NCBI RefSeq assembly: GCF_003201565.1
Contig: NZ_QJJP01000025.1
Location: 1-41,371, forward strand
Direction: 5' to 3'
DNA: 41,371 nucleotides
Source of the DNA: Nitrosomonas sp. Nm84
GTDB taxonomy: Bacteria; Pseudomonadota; Gammaproteobacteria; Burkholderiales; Nitrosomonadaceae
The notes under the pieces were generated by a model that did not search any database, had not been told where the DNA came from, and saw only the letters and a list, made by a program, of their open reading frames with translations. Position numbers and translations under genes: made by a program. This document shows positions 8,179 to 16,975 of the stretch, piece after piece. Position 1 is the stretch's first letter. Each line of letters begins with the position of its first letter.

Positions 8179-8276
8179 AGCTTAATTAACAGGCATGAAC
8201 AAACACATCGCATCAACGTGGGTGTTTGATATGTCTTATCCCTACAAGGGAACAACTTTAAGGGAATAATTAAGCT
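8179..8276. repeat. 10-bp perfect inverted repeat around a gene-free segment
   Basis: AGCTTAATTA at 8179-8188 is repeated in inverse form, TAATTAAGCT, at 8267-8276. The 78 bp between contain no gene. It could be a small decayed mobile element or a chance AT-rich palindrome. No second copy was noticed in the window. Confidence 0.3.
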
Positions 8277-8581
8277 AAAACATAAAAGTGGAAGAGATTA
8301 GCATCGGTATTGTCCTACATAATGGGTTGTGTTATTCTTTAAATTTTCATGCCAGTTCTGGCGTAACATGTTGAATATGTTATTATTGATCATGTTTTTA
8401 TATGAAGTGGAATGGACGGTGTGAGTAGGGTCTGCAAATAAGTATGGTATTCTCGATTCCTTTATTCTTCCGGCATTAGAAAAATAAATCATATTTCCAC
8501 ATAACAACTGTCATAAGATGATGGGCTGATTGAGGTTGGTATTTTGAATGGGTGAGCGCGATTAATATGTCATATATTAGC
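8277..8581. other. gene-free interval upstream of the efflux operon
   Basis: No convincing coding frame, RNA gene or strong promoter match was seen. The minus-strand open frame at 8298-8507 has no ribosome binding site or recognisable family and looks fortuitous. The interval ends at the left border of the family A repeat, so the native promoter of the efflux operon may lie here or inside the repeat. Confidence 0.4.
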
Positions 8582-8722
8582 AGGCCATTGAAAAACGTTT
8601 TTAAGGTGGTCGGTAGAAAACAGAAACAAACGAGAAATCACAGTTTATGTGTGATCAATGCACGTCTTGAGCCCGTTTTTAACACCGGTGAAACAGCAAT
8701 GCAGATAGTTTTTCAACAGTCT
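8582..8722. repeat. MITE-like element, family A copy 2
   Basis: This 141-bp stretch matches the reverse complement of 3009-3147 from end to end. The left end AGGCCATTGAAAAACG and right end CAGATAGTTTTTCAACAGTCT are shared with copy 1, as are the interior CAGTTTATG and CGTTTTTAACACCG; the middle is more diverged. No exact flanking direct repeat remains, suggesting an older insertion. It has no stop codon in the frame of the downstream efflux gene, so that frame appears to extend through the repeat back to 8552. Confidence 0.72.
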
Positions 8723-8788
8723 GTTAAGTCTGATGCAGCGCCGTTGAGAGTCCATTCATCCAGAAAGAGTCATTGGCGTGACCGTCTG

Positions 8789-10255
8789 ATGCGCCGATTG
8801 GTATTGTTTTTGAGTGTGTTGCTAGCCGGTTGTGCGATGGGGCCGGACTATCTGCGTCCTAAAATCGAAGTTGCCGAGAAATTTCGCATTCCGCATGCAG
8901 AAGGGGAATCTATCGCCACCATCGCATGGTGGGATGTATTTCAGGATGAAAATTTACAACGACTCATCAATCAAGCGCTATTAGGCAATAAGGAACTTAA
9001 GCAAGCCGAGGCCAGCATCGAGGAAATGCAAGCCCGCTTAAAAACCGCATTCATGGATTTTGTGCCCAACTTAGACGCAAGCGCATATGGACCTTTTATG
9101 GGTGACATGGGTGGATTTTCGCGCCCCGCTTTTCCAACCCCCTATAGTTATTATGGGATGACTACCATGAATTGGGAAATTGATCTGTGGGGTCGGATTC
9201 GCCGTTCGAATGAGGCTGCTCGGGCAGACTTGATGGCACGTGAAGAATATCGCCGTGGAATCGTTTTGTTGTTAATCAGCAATGTTGCGCAGTCATATTT
9301 TGATCTGTTGCAATTTCAAACTCAACTTGAAATAGCGCATCGCGCATTAGCTTCCTGGAAAGAATCTGTTGATATTTCTCGTGCGCAATTGGAAGGGGGT
9401 ATTATCTCTCGATTGGATCTCGATCAATTTGATGCAGAATATTCGAATGCCGCAGCTCGAGTAGCTGAGATCGAACGACAGTTGACGCAGAAAGAGAATG
9501 AATTGAGCGTTCTACTGGGAGAAAATCCGCATACTATTCCACAGGGACATTCTTTGATAGAACAGACCGTCTTAGTTGAAGTGCCCGCGGGCATTCCCTC
9601 CGAATTGTTACAACGTCGCCCGGATATCCTGCAAGCCGAGCAAACACTAGCGGCATCCACAGCAAGAATCGGCGTAGCCAAAGCAGGGCGTTTCCCAAAG
9701 TTTTCGGTTACTGGGTTATTAGGTGTTGCGAGTCCAGCAATTTCTAATTTATTAATGTCTAACAGCCAGTTTGGTGTGGGTGGTTTAGGTCTGGCCGTCC
9801 CAATATTAAACGCCACTAGTCTCGGTTTTGAGCAACGCGCCGCAGAAGCGAGAGCACGGCAGGCTTTGGCACAATATGAACAAGCTATTTTGGTTGCATT
9901 CAAAGAAGTAGAAGATGCGCTAATCGCCATTCAAACGGTAAAAAGCCAACTGATAGCACGTAAAAAGCAAGTCGATGCCTTGCATTCAGCGCTGTATATT
10001 GCAGATCTGCGTTATAAAGGGGGTATTACGAGCTATGTGGACGTATTACTTGCCAAACGAAATTTATTCGATGCGGAATTTTCTCTAAGCGCTACACAAC
10101 GCTTTCATCTGGTTTCCATTGTGCAGCTTTATAGAGCATTAGGGGGAGGGTGGTTACCCGAAAACTCATCTTCTGCGGTTCCGGTGAGTGTTAATAGCAT
10201 TGAGGACAGGCGCACTTTTGAACGAGTTGCTGATCCTAAAATGATATCGCAATAA
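8789..10255 (+). CDS. NodT-family RND efflux outer-membrane lipoprotein
   Basis: The TolC-like outer-membrane channel of the efflux operon, 488 residues from ATG 8789. It starts with a lipoprotein signal whose lipobox LLAGC ends at C15, followed by MGPDYLRPK, the classic start of mature NodT/OprM proteins. Two outer-membrane-efflux repeats follow: the first includes TTMNWEIDLWGRIRRSNEAARA, the second LLQRRPDILQAEQTLAASTA and ending in RYKGGITSYVDVLLA. The frame is open back to 8552, but residues upstream of this Met are encoded largely by the repeat at 8582-8722 and would bury the lipoprotein signal, so I reject the longer form. No strong ribosome binding site precedes 8789. The FMN reductase gene begins 10 bp downstream. 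Confidence 0.9.
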   Translation: MRRLVLFLSVLLAGCAMGPDYLRPKIEVAEKFRIPHAEGESIATIAWWDVFQDENLQRLINQALLGNKELKQAEASIEEMQARLKTAFMDFVPNLDASAYGPFMGDMGGFSRPAFPTPYSYYGMTTMNWEIDLWGRIRRSNEAARADLMAREEYRRGIVLLLISNVAQSYFDLLQFQTQLEIAHRALASWKESVDISRAQLEGGIISRLDLDQFDAEYSNAAARVAEIERQLTQKENELSVLLGENPHTIPQGHSLIEQTVLVEVPAGIPSELLQRRPDILQAEQTLAASTARIGVAKAGRFPKFSVTGLLGVASPAISNLLMSNSQFGVGGLGLAVPILNATSLGFEQRAAEARARQALAQYEQAILVAFKEVEDALIAIQTVKSQLIARKKQVDALHSALYIADLRYKGGITSYVDVLLAKRNLFDAEFSLSATQRFHLVSIVQLYRALGGGWLPENSSSAVPVSVNSIEDRRTFERVADPKMISQ

Positions 10256-10265
10256 GGAGATTAGT

Positions 10266-10817
10266 ATGGCGCACTATCAAATCGCAATCATTGTTGGCAG
10301 TTTACGGAAAGATTCCTATAACCGTAACCTTGCAACCGCCATTGCAAAACTGACACCCGTAGAATTTTCATGCAAGCAAGTATCAATTGGCGATTTACCG
10401 CTCTATAATCAGGATGATGATGTAACCCCAGCGGACTCAGTGAAGCGATTAAAAACCGAAATTTCTGCCGCCAATGGTTTGATATTTGTAACACCAGAAT
10501 ACAATCGTTCCATACCAGGAGTACTCAAGAATGTACTCGATCACGCCTCACGTCCTTATGGAGAAAATGCATGGAGTGGTAAACCGGCCGGTATATTAGG
10601 AGTTTCCATAGGCAGCAGTGGTACTGCAATGGCACAACAACATCTGCGCAATATTCTGGCGTATTTAGATGTGCCAACCATGGGACAGCCTGAAGCGTTT
10701 TTACAATTACGTGATGGAATGTTTGATTCTAACGGAGATCTTGGTGAAAGCAGCAAAAAACTGATGCAAAATTGGATTGATCGTTATGTTTTCTGGGTAA
10801 AAAAATATGGTAGCTAA
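10266..10817 (+). CDS. NADPH-dependent FMN reductase family protein
   Basis: A 183-residue flavodoxin-fold reductase of the FMN_red family (relatives include ChrR/YieF and azoreductase-like proteins). The FMN phosphate loop is GSLRKDSYN at 11-19, and TPEYNRSIPG at 76-85 contacts the isoalloxazine ring. The SGKPAGILGVSIGSSGTA segment is also typical. Such enzymes reduce quinones, chromate or nitroaromatics by two electrons using NAD(P)H. A good ribosome binding site (AAGGAG) precedes the start. The gene sits inside an RND efflux operon, between channel and adaptor, which suggests that reduction and export act on the same toxic quinone-like or nitroaromatic compounds; that link is inference. 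Confidence 0.88.
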   Translation: MAHYQIAIIVGSLRKDSYNRNLATAIAKLTPVEFSCKQVSIGDLPLYNQDDDVTPADSVKRLKTEISAANGLIFVTPEYNRSIPGVLKNVLDHASRPYGENAWSGKPAGILGVSIGSSGTAMAQQHLRNILAYLDVPTMGQPEAFLQLRDGMFDSNGDLGESSKKLMQNWIDRYVFWVKKYGS

Positions 10818-10931
10818 TTTTGTATCCAACTAGAAAATGTTAGTTTTAACTTCTCAGTCTACGATTCGAGTTATCGATGCTATTCCTTTAAATCAGCTGA
10901 TTCCAATTTAATTTCTGGCGATTTGTATCCC

Positions 10932-12164
10932 ATGACAAAAAAAACTATTTGCGGCGCCTATGCCAACCTATTTTTGCCGGTTTGTTATACCTGCATCGGG
11001 CTTTATATAACACTATTAGTGGGTTGTTCGGGGAAATCTCCGGCGCCACAAGCTCCACCTCCTGAGGTTGAAGTCATCACTGTAACATCGCAAGTGATTC
11101 CCGATGAAACTGATTTTATTGGTCAAGCCGAAGCATTCAGACCGGTAGAAATCCGCCCGCAAGTTAGCGGGATTATCAAGAAAATATCCTTTACTGAAGG
11201 CCGCAATGTAAAAAAAGGCGATAAATTATATTTAATCGATCCTGTTCCTTTTCGCGCTGTGTATCTCAGTAGTAAAGCAAGAGTGGATCAGGCAAAGGCA
11301 CGCCTGACCCAAGCCAAGCAGGATTTGGCGCGTGTCCGTCCGTTGCTTGAGCAACAAGCTGTCAGCAAAAAGAATGTAGATGATGCTCAAGCCGAAGTAT
11401 TATCTGCCGGAGCAGCACTTGAGGCTGCGAATAATGAAGTGATCAAAGCTAAATTCGACTTGGACAATACGGAGATTATTGCACCAGTCAATGGCCGTAT
11501 TGGGCGCAGTCAGTTTTATGAGGGGCGGTTAGTCTCAGCACAAACAACATTGCTGACTACCATTGACCAACTGGATCCGATGTATGTCAATGTCAGCGTA
11601 CCTGAAAGCTATATTTTACGTCGTCAACGTGAGCTAGCCGAGCAAAAAGTTCACCGTCCCGATATTTTCCAATTGCGTGGCATCATCACTTTTTCGGATG
11701 GTAGCATCTACCCTCATGAAGGATTGCTTGATTTTGCAGATGTCATGATACGGCCTGAAACAGGCACTTTACAGGGGCGATTTACATTTCCTAATCCACA
11801 AGGAAACTTATCTCCTGGAAACACAAATTTTTTCCCTGGACAGTTTGTAAAAATTCGTCTCAAGGGATTTACCCGCACCGGTGCCATCTTGATTCCACAA
11901 CGTGCGGTACAACATGGATCTAGCGGCTCATTCGTGTATGTCATTGATGGGCAAAATAAAGCGCAGCTTCGGACGATTCGGGCCAGTACGTGGCATGGTA
12001 AAGAATGGTTGGTCGAGGAAGGTTTGCAGGCAGGAGATCGCATAGTGGTGGAAGGCTTTTTCCGTATCCTGCCTGGTGTTGAAGTAAATGCTATTCCTTA
12101 TCAGCAGGAAAAAGCCTCATCGCCATCTTCAACTGGTGAAAACACTGCGCGGGATGCAACATGA
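10932..12164 (+). CDS. RND efflux periplasmic adaptor (membrane-fusion lipoprotein)
   Basis: The periplasmic adaptor linking permease and channel, 410 residues from ATG 10932; the upstream TTG at 10923 is a weaker start. The lipobox LLVGC ends at C32, so the protein is probably lipid-anchored to the inner membrane. Domains follow the AcrA/MexE order: first barrel and lipoyl half (PVEIRPQVSGIIKKISFTEGRNVKKGDKLYLIDP, shown in part), an alpha-helical hairpin rich in A, K and Q (about 95-165), the second lipoyl half (NTEIIAPVNGRIGRS), then beta-barrel and membrane-proximal domains (FFPGQFVKIRLKG, VYVIDGQNKAQLRTI). Its stop overlaps the permease start (ATGA), so the two are translationally coupled. 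Confidence 0.92.
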   Translation: MTKKTICGAYANLFLPVCYTCIGLYITLLVGCSGKSPAPQAPPPEVEVITVTSQVIPDETDFIGQAEAFRPVEIRPQVSGIIKKISFTEGRNVKKGDKLYLIDPVPFRAVYLSSKARVDQAKARLTQAKQDLARVRPLLEQQAVSKKNVDDAQAEVLSAGAALEAANNEVIKAKFDLDNTEIIAPVNGRIGRSQFYEGRLVSAQTTLLTTIDQLDPMYVNVSVPESYILRRQRELAEQKVHRPDIFQLRGIITFSDGSIYPHEGLLDFADVMIRPETGTLQGRFTFPNPQGNLSPGNTNFFPGQFVKIRLKGFTRTGAILIPQRAVQHGSSGSFVYVIDGQNKAQLRTIRASTWHGKEWLVEEGLQAGDRIVVEGFFRILPGVEVNAIPYQQEKASSPSSTGENTARDAT

Positions 12165-15100
12165 ACTCAAATTTCTTTATTGACCGCCCCATTTTTTCCT
12201 CGGTTTTATCCATTATCATTGTTGTTGTCGGACTGGTTTCCTTGAACAACCTACCGGTTGCGCAGTTCCCTCAGATTGTACCGCCCATGGTGCAAATCGA
12301 GGCCGATTATCCGGGTGCTAGTGCAGAAGTAGTGGCGGATACGGTAGCACGTCCTATTGAAGTGCAATTGCCGGGTATCGATAATCTACTATATTACGAA
12401 TCGACCAGTACGAACGATGGTCATATGACCATGAAGCTTACGTTCGAGATTGGCACCGATGTAGATATCGCACAAGTCCAGACTCAGAACCGGCAACGTC
12501 TTGCCGAACCGCAATTACCCGATGAAGTCATTCGTCAAGGTATTACCGTGAAAAAGACCTCGCCGGATTTGCTGGCGGTGGTTGCGTTAAGTTCTACCGA
12601 TCCTAAACACGACACCATTTTCTTGTCGAATTATGCAATATTGCGCATTCTCGACAATGTCAAACGACTTCCCGGTGTCGGTGATGCGATGATATTTGGC
12701 TCACAGAATTATTCCATGCGCTTGATCCTTGATCCCATCAGGATGGCGCAATTGAATATTACGCCGTCTGAGATTGCGGAAGTTGTGCGTGAGCAGAATC
12801 GTGATTTCCCGTCTGGCAGAATCGGACGGGAGCCGACGGCAAGCGGTACCGAATTAACCATTCCGGTGATCACGCAAGGTCGTATGAGTGACGTCAAGGA
12901 ATTTGAAGACATGATCATTCGTGCCTACCCGGACGGTTCCATGGTTCGCATGCAAGATGTGGCAAAGATCGAGTTGGGTGCGCAGTCATATGACCTGGAA
13001 GGACGATGGAACGGAAAACCTAATACATTTTTGTTGACTTATCTATCGCCAGGTGCAAACGCGCTCGATACCGTCCGGCGGGTACGCGAAGAAATGGATA
13101 GACTGGCTCCAAGTTTTCCGGCAGGAGTTTCTTACGATATCCCCTACGACACGACCATATTTATTGAAGTATCGATACGTGAAGTACTCCATACGCTGGC
13201 TGAAGCGATGCTTCTAGTTATTCTGGTGGTTTTTCTGTTTTTGCAAAGCTGGCGCGCCACTCTGATTCCCGCTGTCGCGGTTCCGATTTCGTTAATCGGA
13301 ACGCTTGCGGGTATGGAGGCACTGGGATTCTCAATCAATACCTTGACGCTCTTTGGTATGGTTCTGGCTATCGGTATCGTGGTCGATGATGCGATCGTAG
13401 TCGTGGAGAATGTCGAGCGACACATGAGCGAAAACGGACTTTCACCCAAAGAAGCAGCAAAGGTGGCGATGACCGAAGTCAGTGGACCGGTTATTGCAAT
13501 TGTTTTGGTACTCGCTGCGGTGTTTATACCCGTTGCCTTCCTGAGCGGAATTACCGGGCAATTGTATAAGCAATTCGCCATTACCATTGCATTATCTGTA
13601 GCCATCTCTGGATTTGTAGCACTGACACTCAGTCCGGCATTGTGCGCTATCGTACTCAAACCAAGTCACGGAACGAATCGATTTTGGAAAATGTTCAATA
13701 GCTCTTTCGATTGGATGCAAGCTCGCTATGTTGGCGCGGTTGGGATTGTGATTAAGCGATCAGCGATCTTTCTGATCATTTTTGTGCTATTAATAGCGCT
13801 GCTTGCGGGATTGTTCAAGACGATTCCAAGTAGCTTCCTGCCGGAAGAAGACCAAGGGTATTTTATTACCATTGTGCAATTGCCGGATGGTGCTTCCATG
13901 GCGCGTACCATTGGTGTATTGGAAAAGGTCGAAAGTTTTTTTAATTCCAATCCAGCAGTTCACTCAACAGACACTCTGGCGGGGCAAAATGTTGTTTTCA
14001 CCACTCGAGGTACGAATCAAGCAACAATGTTCATTCCACTGCATCACTGGGATACCCGAAAACATGCAAATGAGCAAGTACCAGGGCTTATTGCGGCTGC
14101 TTTTCAGGAATTTGCCAAAATTCCCGAAGCATTGATTCTTGCTTTCAATGCGCCTTCAATTCCAGGTTTGGGTACCACTGGCGGCTTTACGGCGCAATTG
14201 CAAGATCCAAGTGGTGGAGATTTTAACGAATTCGCCAACGCTGCTCAGGAATTCGTCGCCAAGGCAACGGCGCATCCGGCGATCGCGGTTGCCAACACTA
14301 ATTTTCGTATCAGCTCTCCCAGATTATTTGCGAAAGTGGATCGGGAACGAGCCAAAGCTTTAGGGGTGCCCATTTCAGAAGTGTTCGATACCATGCAGGC
14401 TTATTTCGGCAATATGTATATCAATGATTTTTTAAAATTTGGTCGTGTTTACCGAGTTCAGACAGAAGCCTTGCCGGAATACCGTTCCAATCCGGAGGAT
14501 ATCAGCAAAGTCTATGTACGCGCCCGTTCGGGTTCGACACAAACCATGATTCCACTGGACACCGTGGTAACAACCGAATTTACCAGTGGTCCAGATCCGG
14601 TGACGCATTTTAACGGTTATAACTCGGCGCTCGTATTGGGTGGTGCAGCGCCAGGTTACAGTTCGGGACAAGCACTTGCAGCACTGGAAGAAGTGGCCAA
14701 TGAAGTTCTGATACCGAAAGGCTATACCATTGATTGGAGCGGCATAACGCTGCAAGAACGTAAGGCGAGCGGGCAAGCCATTTACATATTCATTTTTGCT
14801 ATGTTGATGGTATTTCTACTATTGGCCGCGCTATATGAAAGCTGGTCTGTGCCATTCGCCGTTATTTTGGCAATTCCCTTTGGGATATTGGGGGCGCTCT
14901 TGGCCATTTGGGTGCTAGGCATGACCAATGATGTTTATTTTCAAATCGGCTTGGTGACGCTGATTGGATTGGCTGCAAAAAACGCCATTCTGATTGTCGA
15001 ATTTGCCAATCAACGGTTAGCCGAAGGAGCGCCACTGGTCGATGCGGCGCTGGATGCGGCACGATTACGTTTCCGCCCAATTATCATGACATCGATGGCT

Positions 15101-15361
15101 TTTATTCTAGGGGTGGTACCGCTCGTTATAGCCACCGGCGCCGGCGCAGCCAGCCGCAACTCGATCGGAACGGGGGTATTCGGAGGAATGCTAACAGCTA
15201 CATTTTTAGCGATCTTTTTTGTGCCATTATTCTTTGTGCTGATCGGTAAAATCGGACGGCGCACCCCGCAAGCAGCTGATCAGATAAAACAAGTAGCACC
15301 TGGTCAGATAACACAGGTTGAAGATAAAGTGGACAATCCGCCAGCTGATGAAAAGCTATAG
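12161..15361 (+). CDS. RND multidrug efflux permease, HAE1 family (AcrB/MexF type)
   Basis: The 1066-residue inner-membrane pump, full length for the family (about 1030-1060). It starts with NFFIDRPIFSSVLSI, the conserved first membrane helix of HAE1 pumps. The proton-relay residues are present: adjacent aspartates D409 and D410 in helix 4 (GIVVDDAIVVVENVERHM) and K940 in helix 10 (GLAAKNAILIVEFA), at positions almost identical to AcrB. Twelve membrane segments and two large periplasmic loops are evident. Hydrophobic drugs, organic solvents or quinones are the usual substrates. The presence of an FMN reductase in the operon recalls MexEF-OprN-type pumps that respond to electrophile stress. 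No local regulator gene is visible. Confidence 0.95.
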   Translation: MNSNFFIDRPIFSSVLSIIIVVVGLVSLNNLPVAQFPQIVPPMVQIEADYPGASAEVVADTVARPIEVQLPGIDNLLYYESTSTNDGHMTMKLTFEIGTDVDIAQVQTQNRQRLAEPQLPDEVIRQGITVKKTSPDLLAVVALSSTDPKHDTIFLSNYAILRILDNVKRLPGVGDAMIFGSQNYSMRLILDPIRMAQLNITPSEIAEVVREQNRDFPSGRIGREPTASGTELTIPVITQGRMSDVKEFEDMIIRAYPDGSMVRMQDVAKIELGAQSYDLEGRWNGKPNTFLLTYLSPGANALDTVRRVREEMDRLAPSFPAGVSYDIPYDTTIFIEVSIREVLHTLAEAMLLVILVVFLFLQSWRATLIPAVAVPISLIGTLAGMEALGFSINTLTLFGMVLAIGIVVDDAIVVVENVERHMSENGLSPKEAAKVAMTEVSGPVIAIVLVLAAVFIPVAFLSGITGQLYKQFAITIALSVAISGFVALTLSPALCAIVLKPSHGTNRFWKMFNSSFDWMQARYVGAVGIVIKRSAIFLIIFVLLIALLAGLFKTIPSSFLPEEDQGYFITIVQLPDGASMARTIGVLEKVESFFNSNPAVHSTDTLAGQNVVFTTRGTNQATMFIPLHHWDTRKHANEQVPGLIAAAFQEFAKIPEALILAFNAPSIPGLGTTGGFTAQLQDPSGGDFNEFANAAQEFVAKATAHPAIAVANTNFRISSPRLFAKVDRERAKALGVPISEVFDTMQAYFGNMYINDFLKFGRVYRVQTEALPEYRSNPEDISKVYVRARSGSTQTMIPLDTVVTTEFTSGPDPVTHFNGYNSALVLGGAAPGYSSGQALAALEEVANEVLIPKGYTIDWSGITLQERKASGQAIYIFIFAMLMVFLLLAALYESWSVPFAVILAIPFGILGALLAIWVLGMTNDVYFQIGLVTLIGLAAKNAILIVEFANQRLAEGAPLVDAALDAARLRFRPIIMTSMAFILGVVPLVIATGAGAASRNSIGTGVFGGMLTATFLAIFFVPLFFVLIGKIGRRTPQAADQIKQVAPGQITQVEDKVDNPPADEKL

Positions 15362-15445
15362 TAGTTCAAGATGATGGCTATTTAACCTTGCAGCATCAAT
15401 AGTCAGCAATCACTTCACCATTTAATCAGCGAGAAGGAGTGCGCT

Positions 15446-16906
15446 ATGAGTGACAAAAAAAAGTTAACTACCAATGCTGGGTGTCCAGTTGTCGACAATC
15501 AGAACGTCATGACAGCCGGACCACGCGGTCCGCAACTGCTGCAGGATGTTTGGTTTCTTGAAAAACTTGCACATTTTGACCGTGAAGTCATCCCTGAACG
15601 ACGCATGCACGCGAAAGGCTCCGGCGCGTATGGAACGTTTACGGTCACGCATGATATTACCCAGTATACACGTGCCAAGATTTTCTCTACGATCGGTAAA
15701 AAAACCGATTTATTTGCGCGCTTTACTACCGTGGCCGGTGAACGTGGTGCAGCCGATGCGGAACGGGATATTCGCGGTTTTTCAGTGAAATTTTATACCG
15801 AGGAAGGCAATTGGGATCTGGTGGGTAATAATACGCCGGTATTTTTTCTGCGTGACCCATTGAAATTTCCCGATCTGAATCATGCCGTGAAACGCGATCC
15901 GCGCACCAATATGCGCAGTGCGAAAAACAACTGGGATTTCTGGACATCGCTGCCGGAAGCGTTACACCAGGTTACCATCGTCATGAGCGAGCGTGGCATC
16001 CCTGCCACATATCGCCATATGCACGGCTTTGGCAGCCATACCTTCAGTTTTATTAACGCCAAGAATGAACGCTGCTGGGTCAAGTTTCATTTGAAATCGC
16101 AACAAGGGACTCGCAACCTGACCGATGCGGAGGCTGAAGCGGTGATTGGCAAAGATCGGGAAAGTCATCAACGCGACTTGTTTGAAAGCCTGGAAAAAGG
16201 CGATTTCCCTAAGTGGACGATGTACGTGCAGATCATGCCGGAAGCGGATGCCGCTAAGGTTCCCTACAACCCGTTTGATCTCACCAAGATATGGCCGCAT
16301 AAGGATTATCCATTGATCGAAGTCGGTGTCATGGAATTGAATCGCAACCCTGAAAACTTTTTCGCGGAAGTGGAACAGTCGGCTTTTAATCCCGGTAATA
16401 TCGTGCCCGGTATCGGTTTTTCGCCGGATAAGATGTTGCAGGGACGGTTGTTTTCATACGGTGACGCCCAGCGTTATCGCCTGGGGGTGAATCATCATCT
16501 GATTCCGGTAAATGCGCCGCGTTGCCCGGCGCACAGCTACCATCGCGATGGTGCCATGCGTGTGGATGGAAATTTCGGTGGCACACTGAGTTACGAACCG
16601 AATAGCAGCGGTGAATGGCAGGAACAGCCGGATTTTGCCGAGCCGCCATTGAGTTTGGAGGGCGCGGCTGATCATTGGAATCACCGTGAGGATACCGATT
16701 ATTACTCGCAGCCGGGTGCGCTGTTCCGTTTAATGACGCCGGCACAGCAGCAGGCTTTATTCGAGAATACCGCGCGTTCTATCAAAAGTGTGCCGCGCGA
16801 AATTCAAATTCGCCATATCAGCAACTGCCTCAAAGCTGATCCCGCCTATGGTGCAGGCATCGCACAGGCACTGGGTATTCCGCTGGGCGAAATCGGGAAG
16901 AAATAA
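15446..16906 (+). CDS. katA: monofunctional heme catalase (small-subunit type)
   Basis: A 486-residue cytoplasmic catalase that converts hydrogen peroxide to water and oxygen. The distal active site is in [20 protein letters not shown] with essential His55, the second catalytic region is [18 protein letters not shown] (Asn128/129), and the proximal heme ligand is Tyr338 in [14 protein letters not shown]. The length and lack of a C-terminal flavodoxin-like domain place it in the small-subunit clade. GAGAAGGAG lies just upstream of the ATG, an excellent ribosome binding site. It is transcribed in the same direction as the RND operon, 84 bp downstream of it. A complete active site makes function secure; the symbol is by family and not by synteny. 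Confidence 0.93.
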   Translation: MSDKKKLTTNAGCPVVDNQNVMTAGPRGPQLLQDVWFLEKLAHFDREVIPERRMHAKGSGAYGTFTVTHDITQYTRAKIFSTIGKKTDLFARFTTVAGERGAADAERDIRGFSVKFYTEEGNWDLVGNNTPVFFLRDPLKFPDLNHAVKRDPRTNMRSAKNNWDFWTSLPEALHQVTIVMSERGIPATYRHMHGFGSHTFSFINAKNERCWVKFHLKSQQGTRNLTDAEAEAVIGKDRESHQRDLFESLEKGDFPKWTMYVQIMPEADAAKVPYNPFDLTKIWPHKDYPLIEVGVMELNRNPENFFAEVEQSAFNPGNIVPGIGFSPDKMLQGRLFSYGDAQRYRLGVNHHLIPVNAPRCPAHSYHRDGAMRVDGNFGGTLSYEPNSSGEWQEQPDFAEPPLSLEGAADHWNHREDTDYYSQPGALFRLMTPAQQQALFENTARSIKSVPREIQIRHISNCLKADPAYGAGIAQALGIPLGEIGKK

Positions 16907-16975
16907 TTGTAAGCCGCGAGCAGCATACTTGTTTTGCAAGCGTTTATATGAGTAACTCTGTATGGATGCTGGGCG

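Noticed and set aside
8298..8507. Minus-strand frame of 69 codons
   Set aside because: No ribosome binding site, no homologue recognised; in an AT-rich gap.
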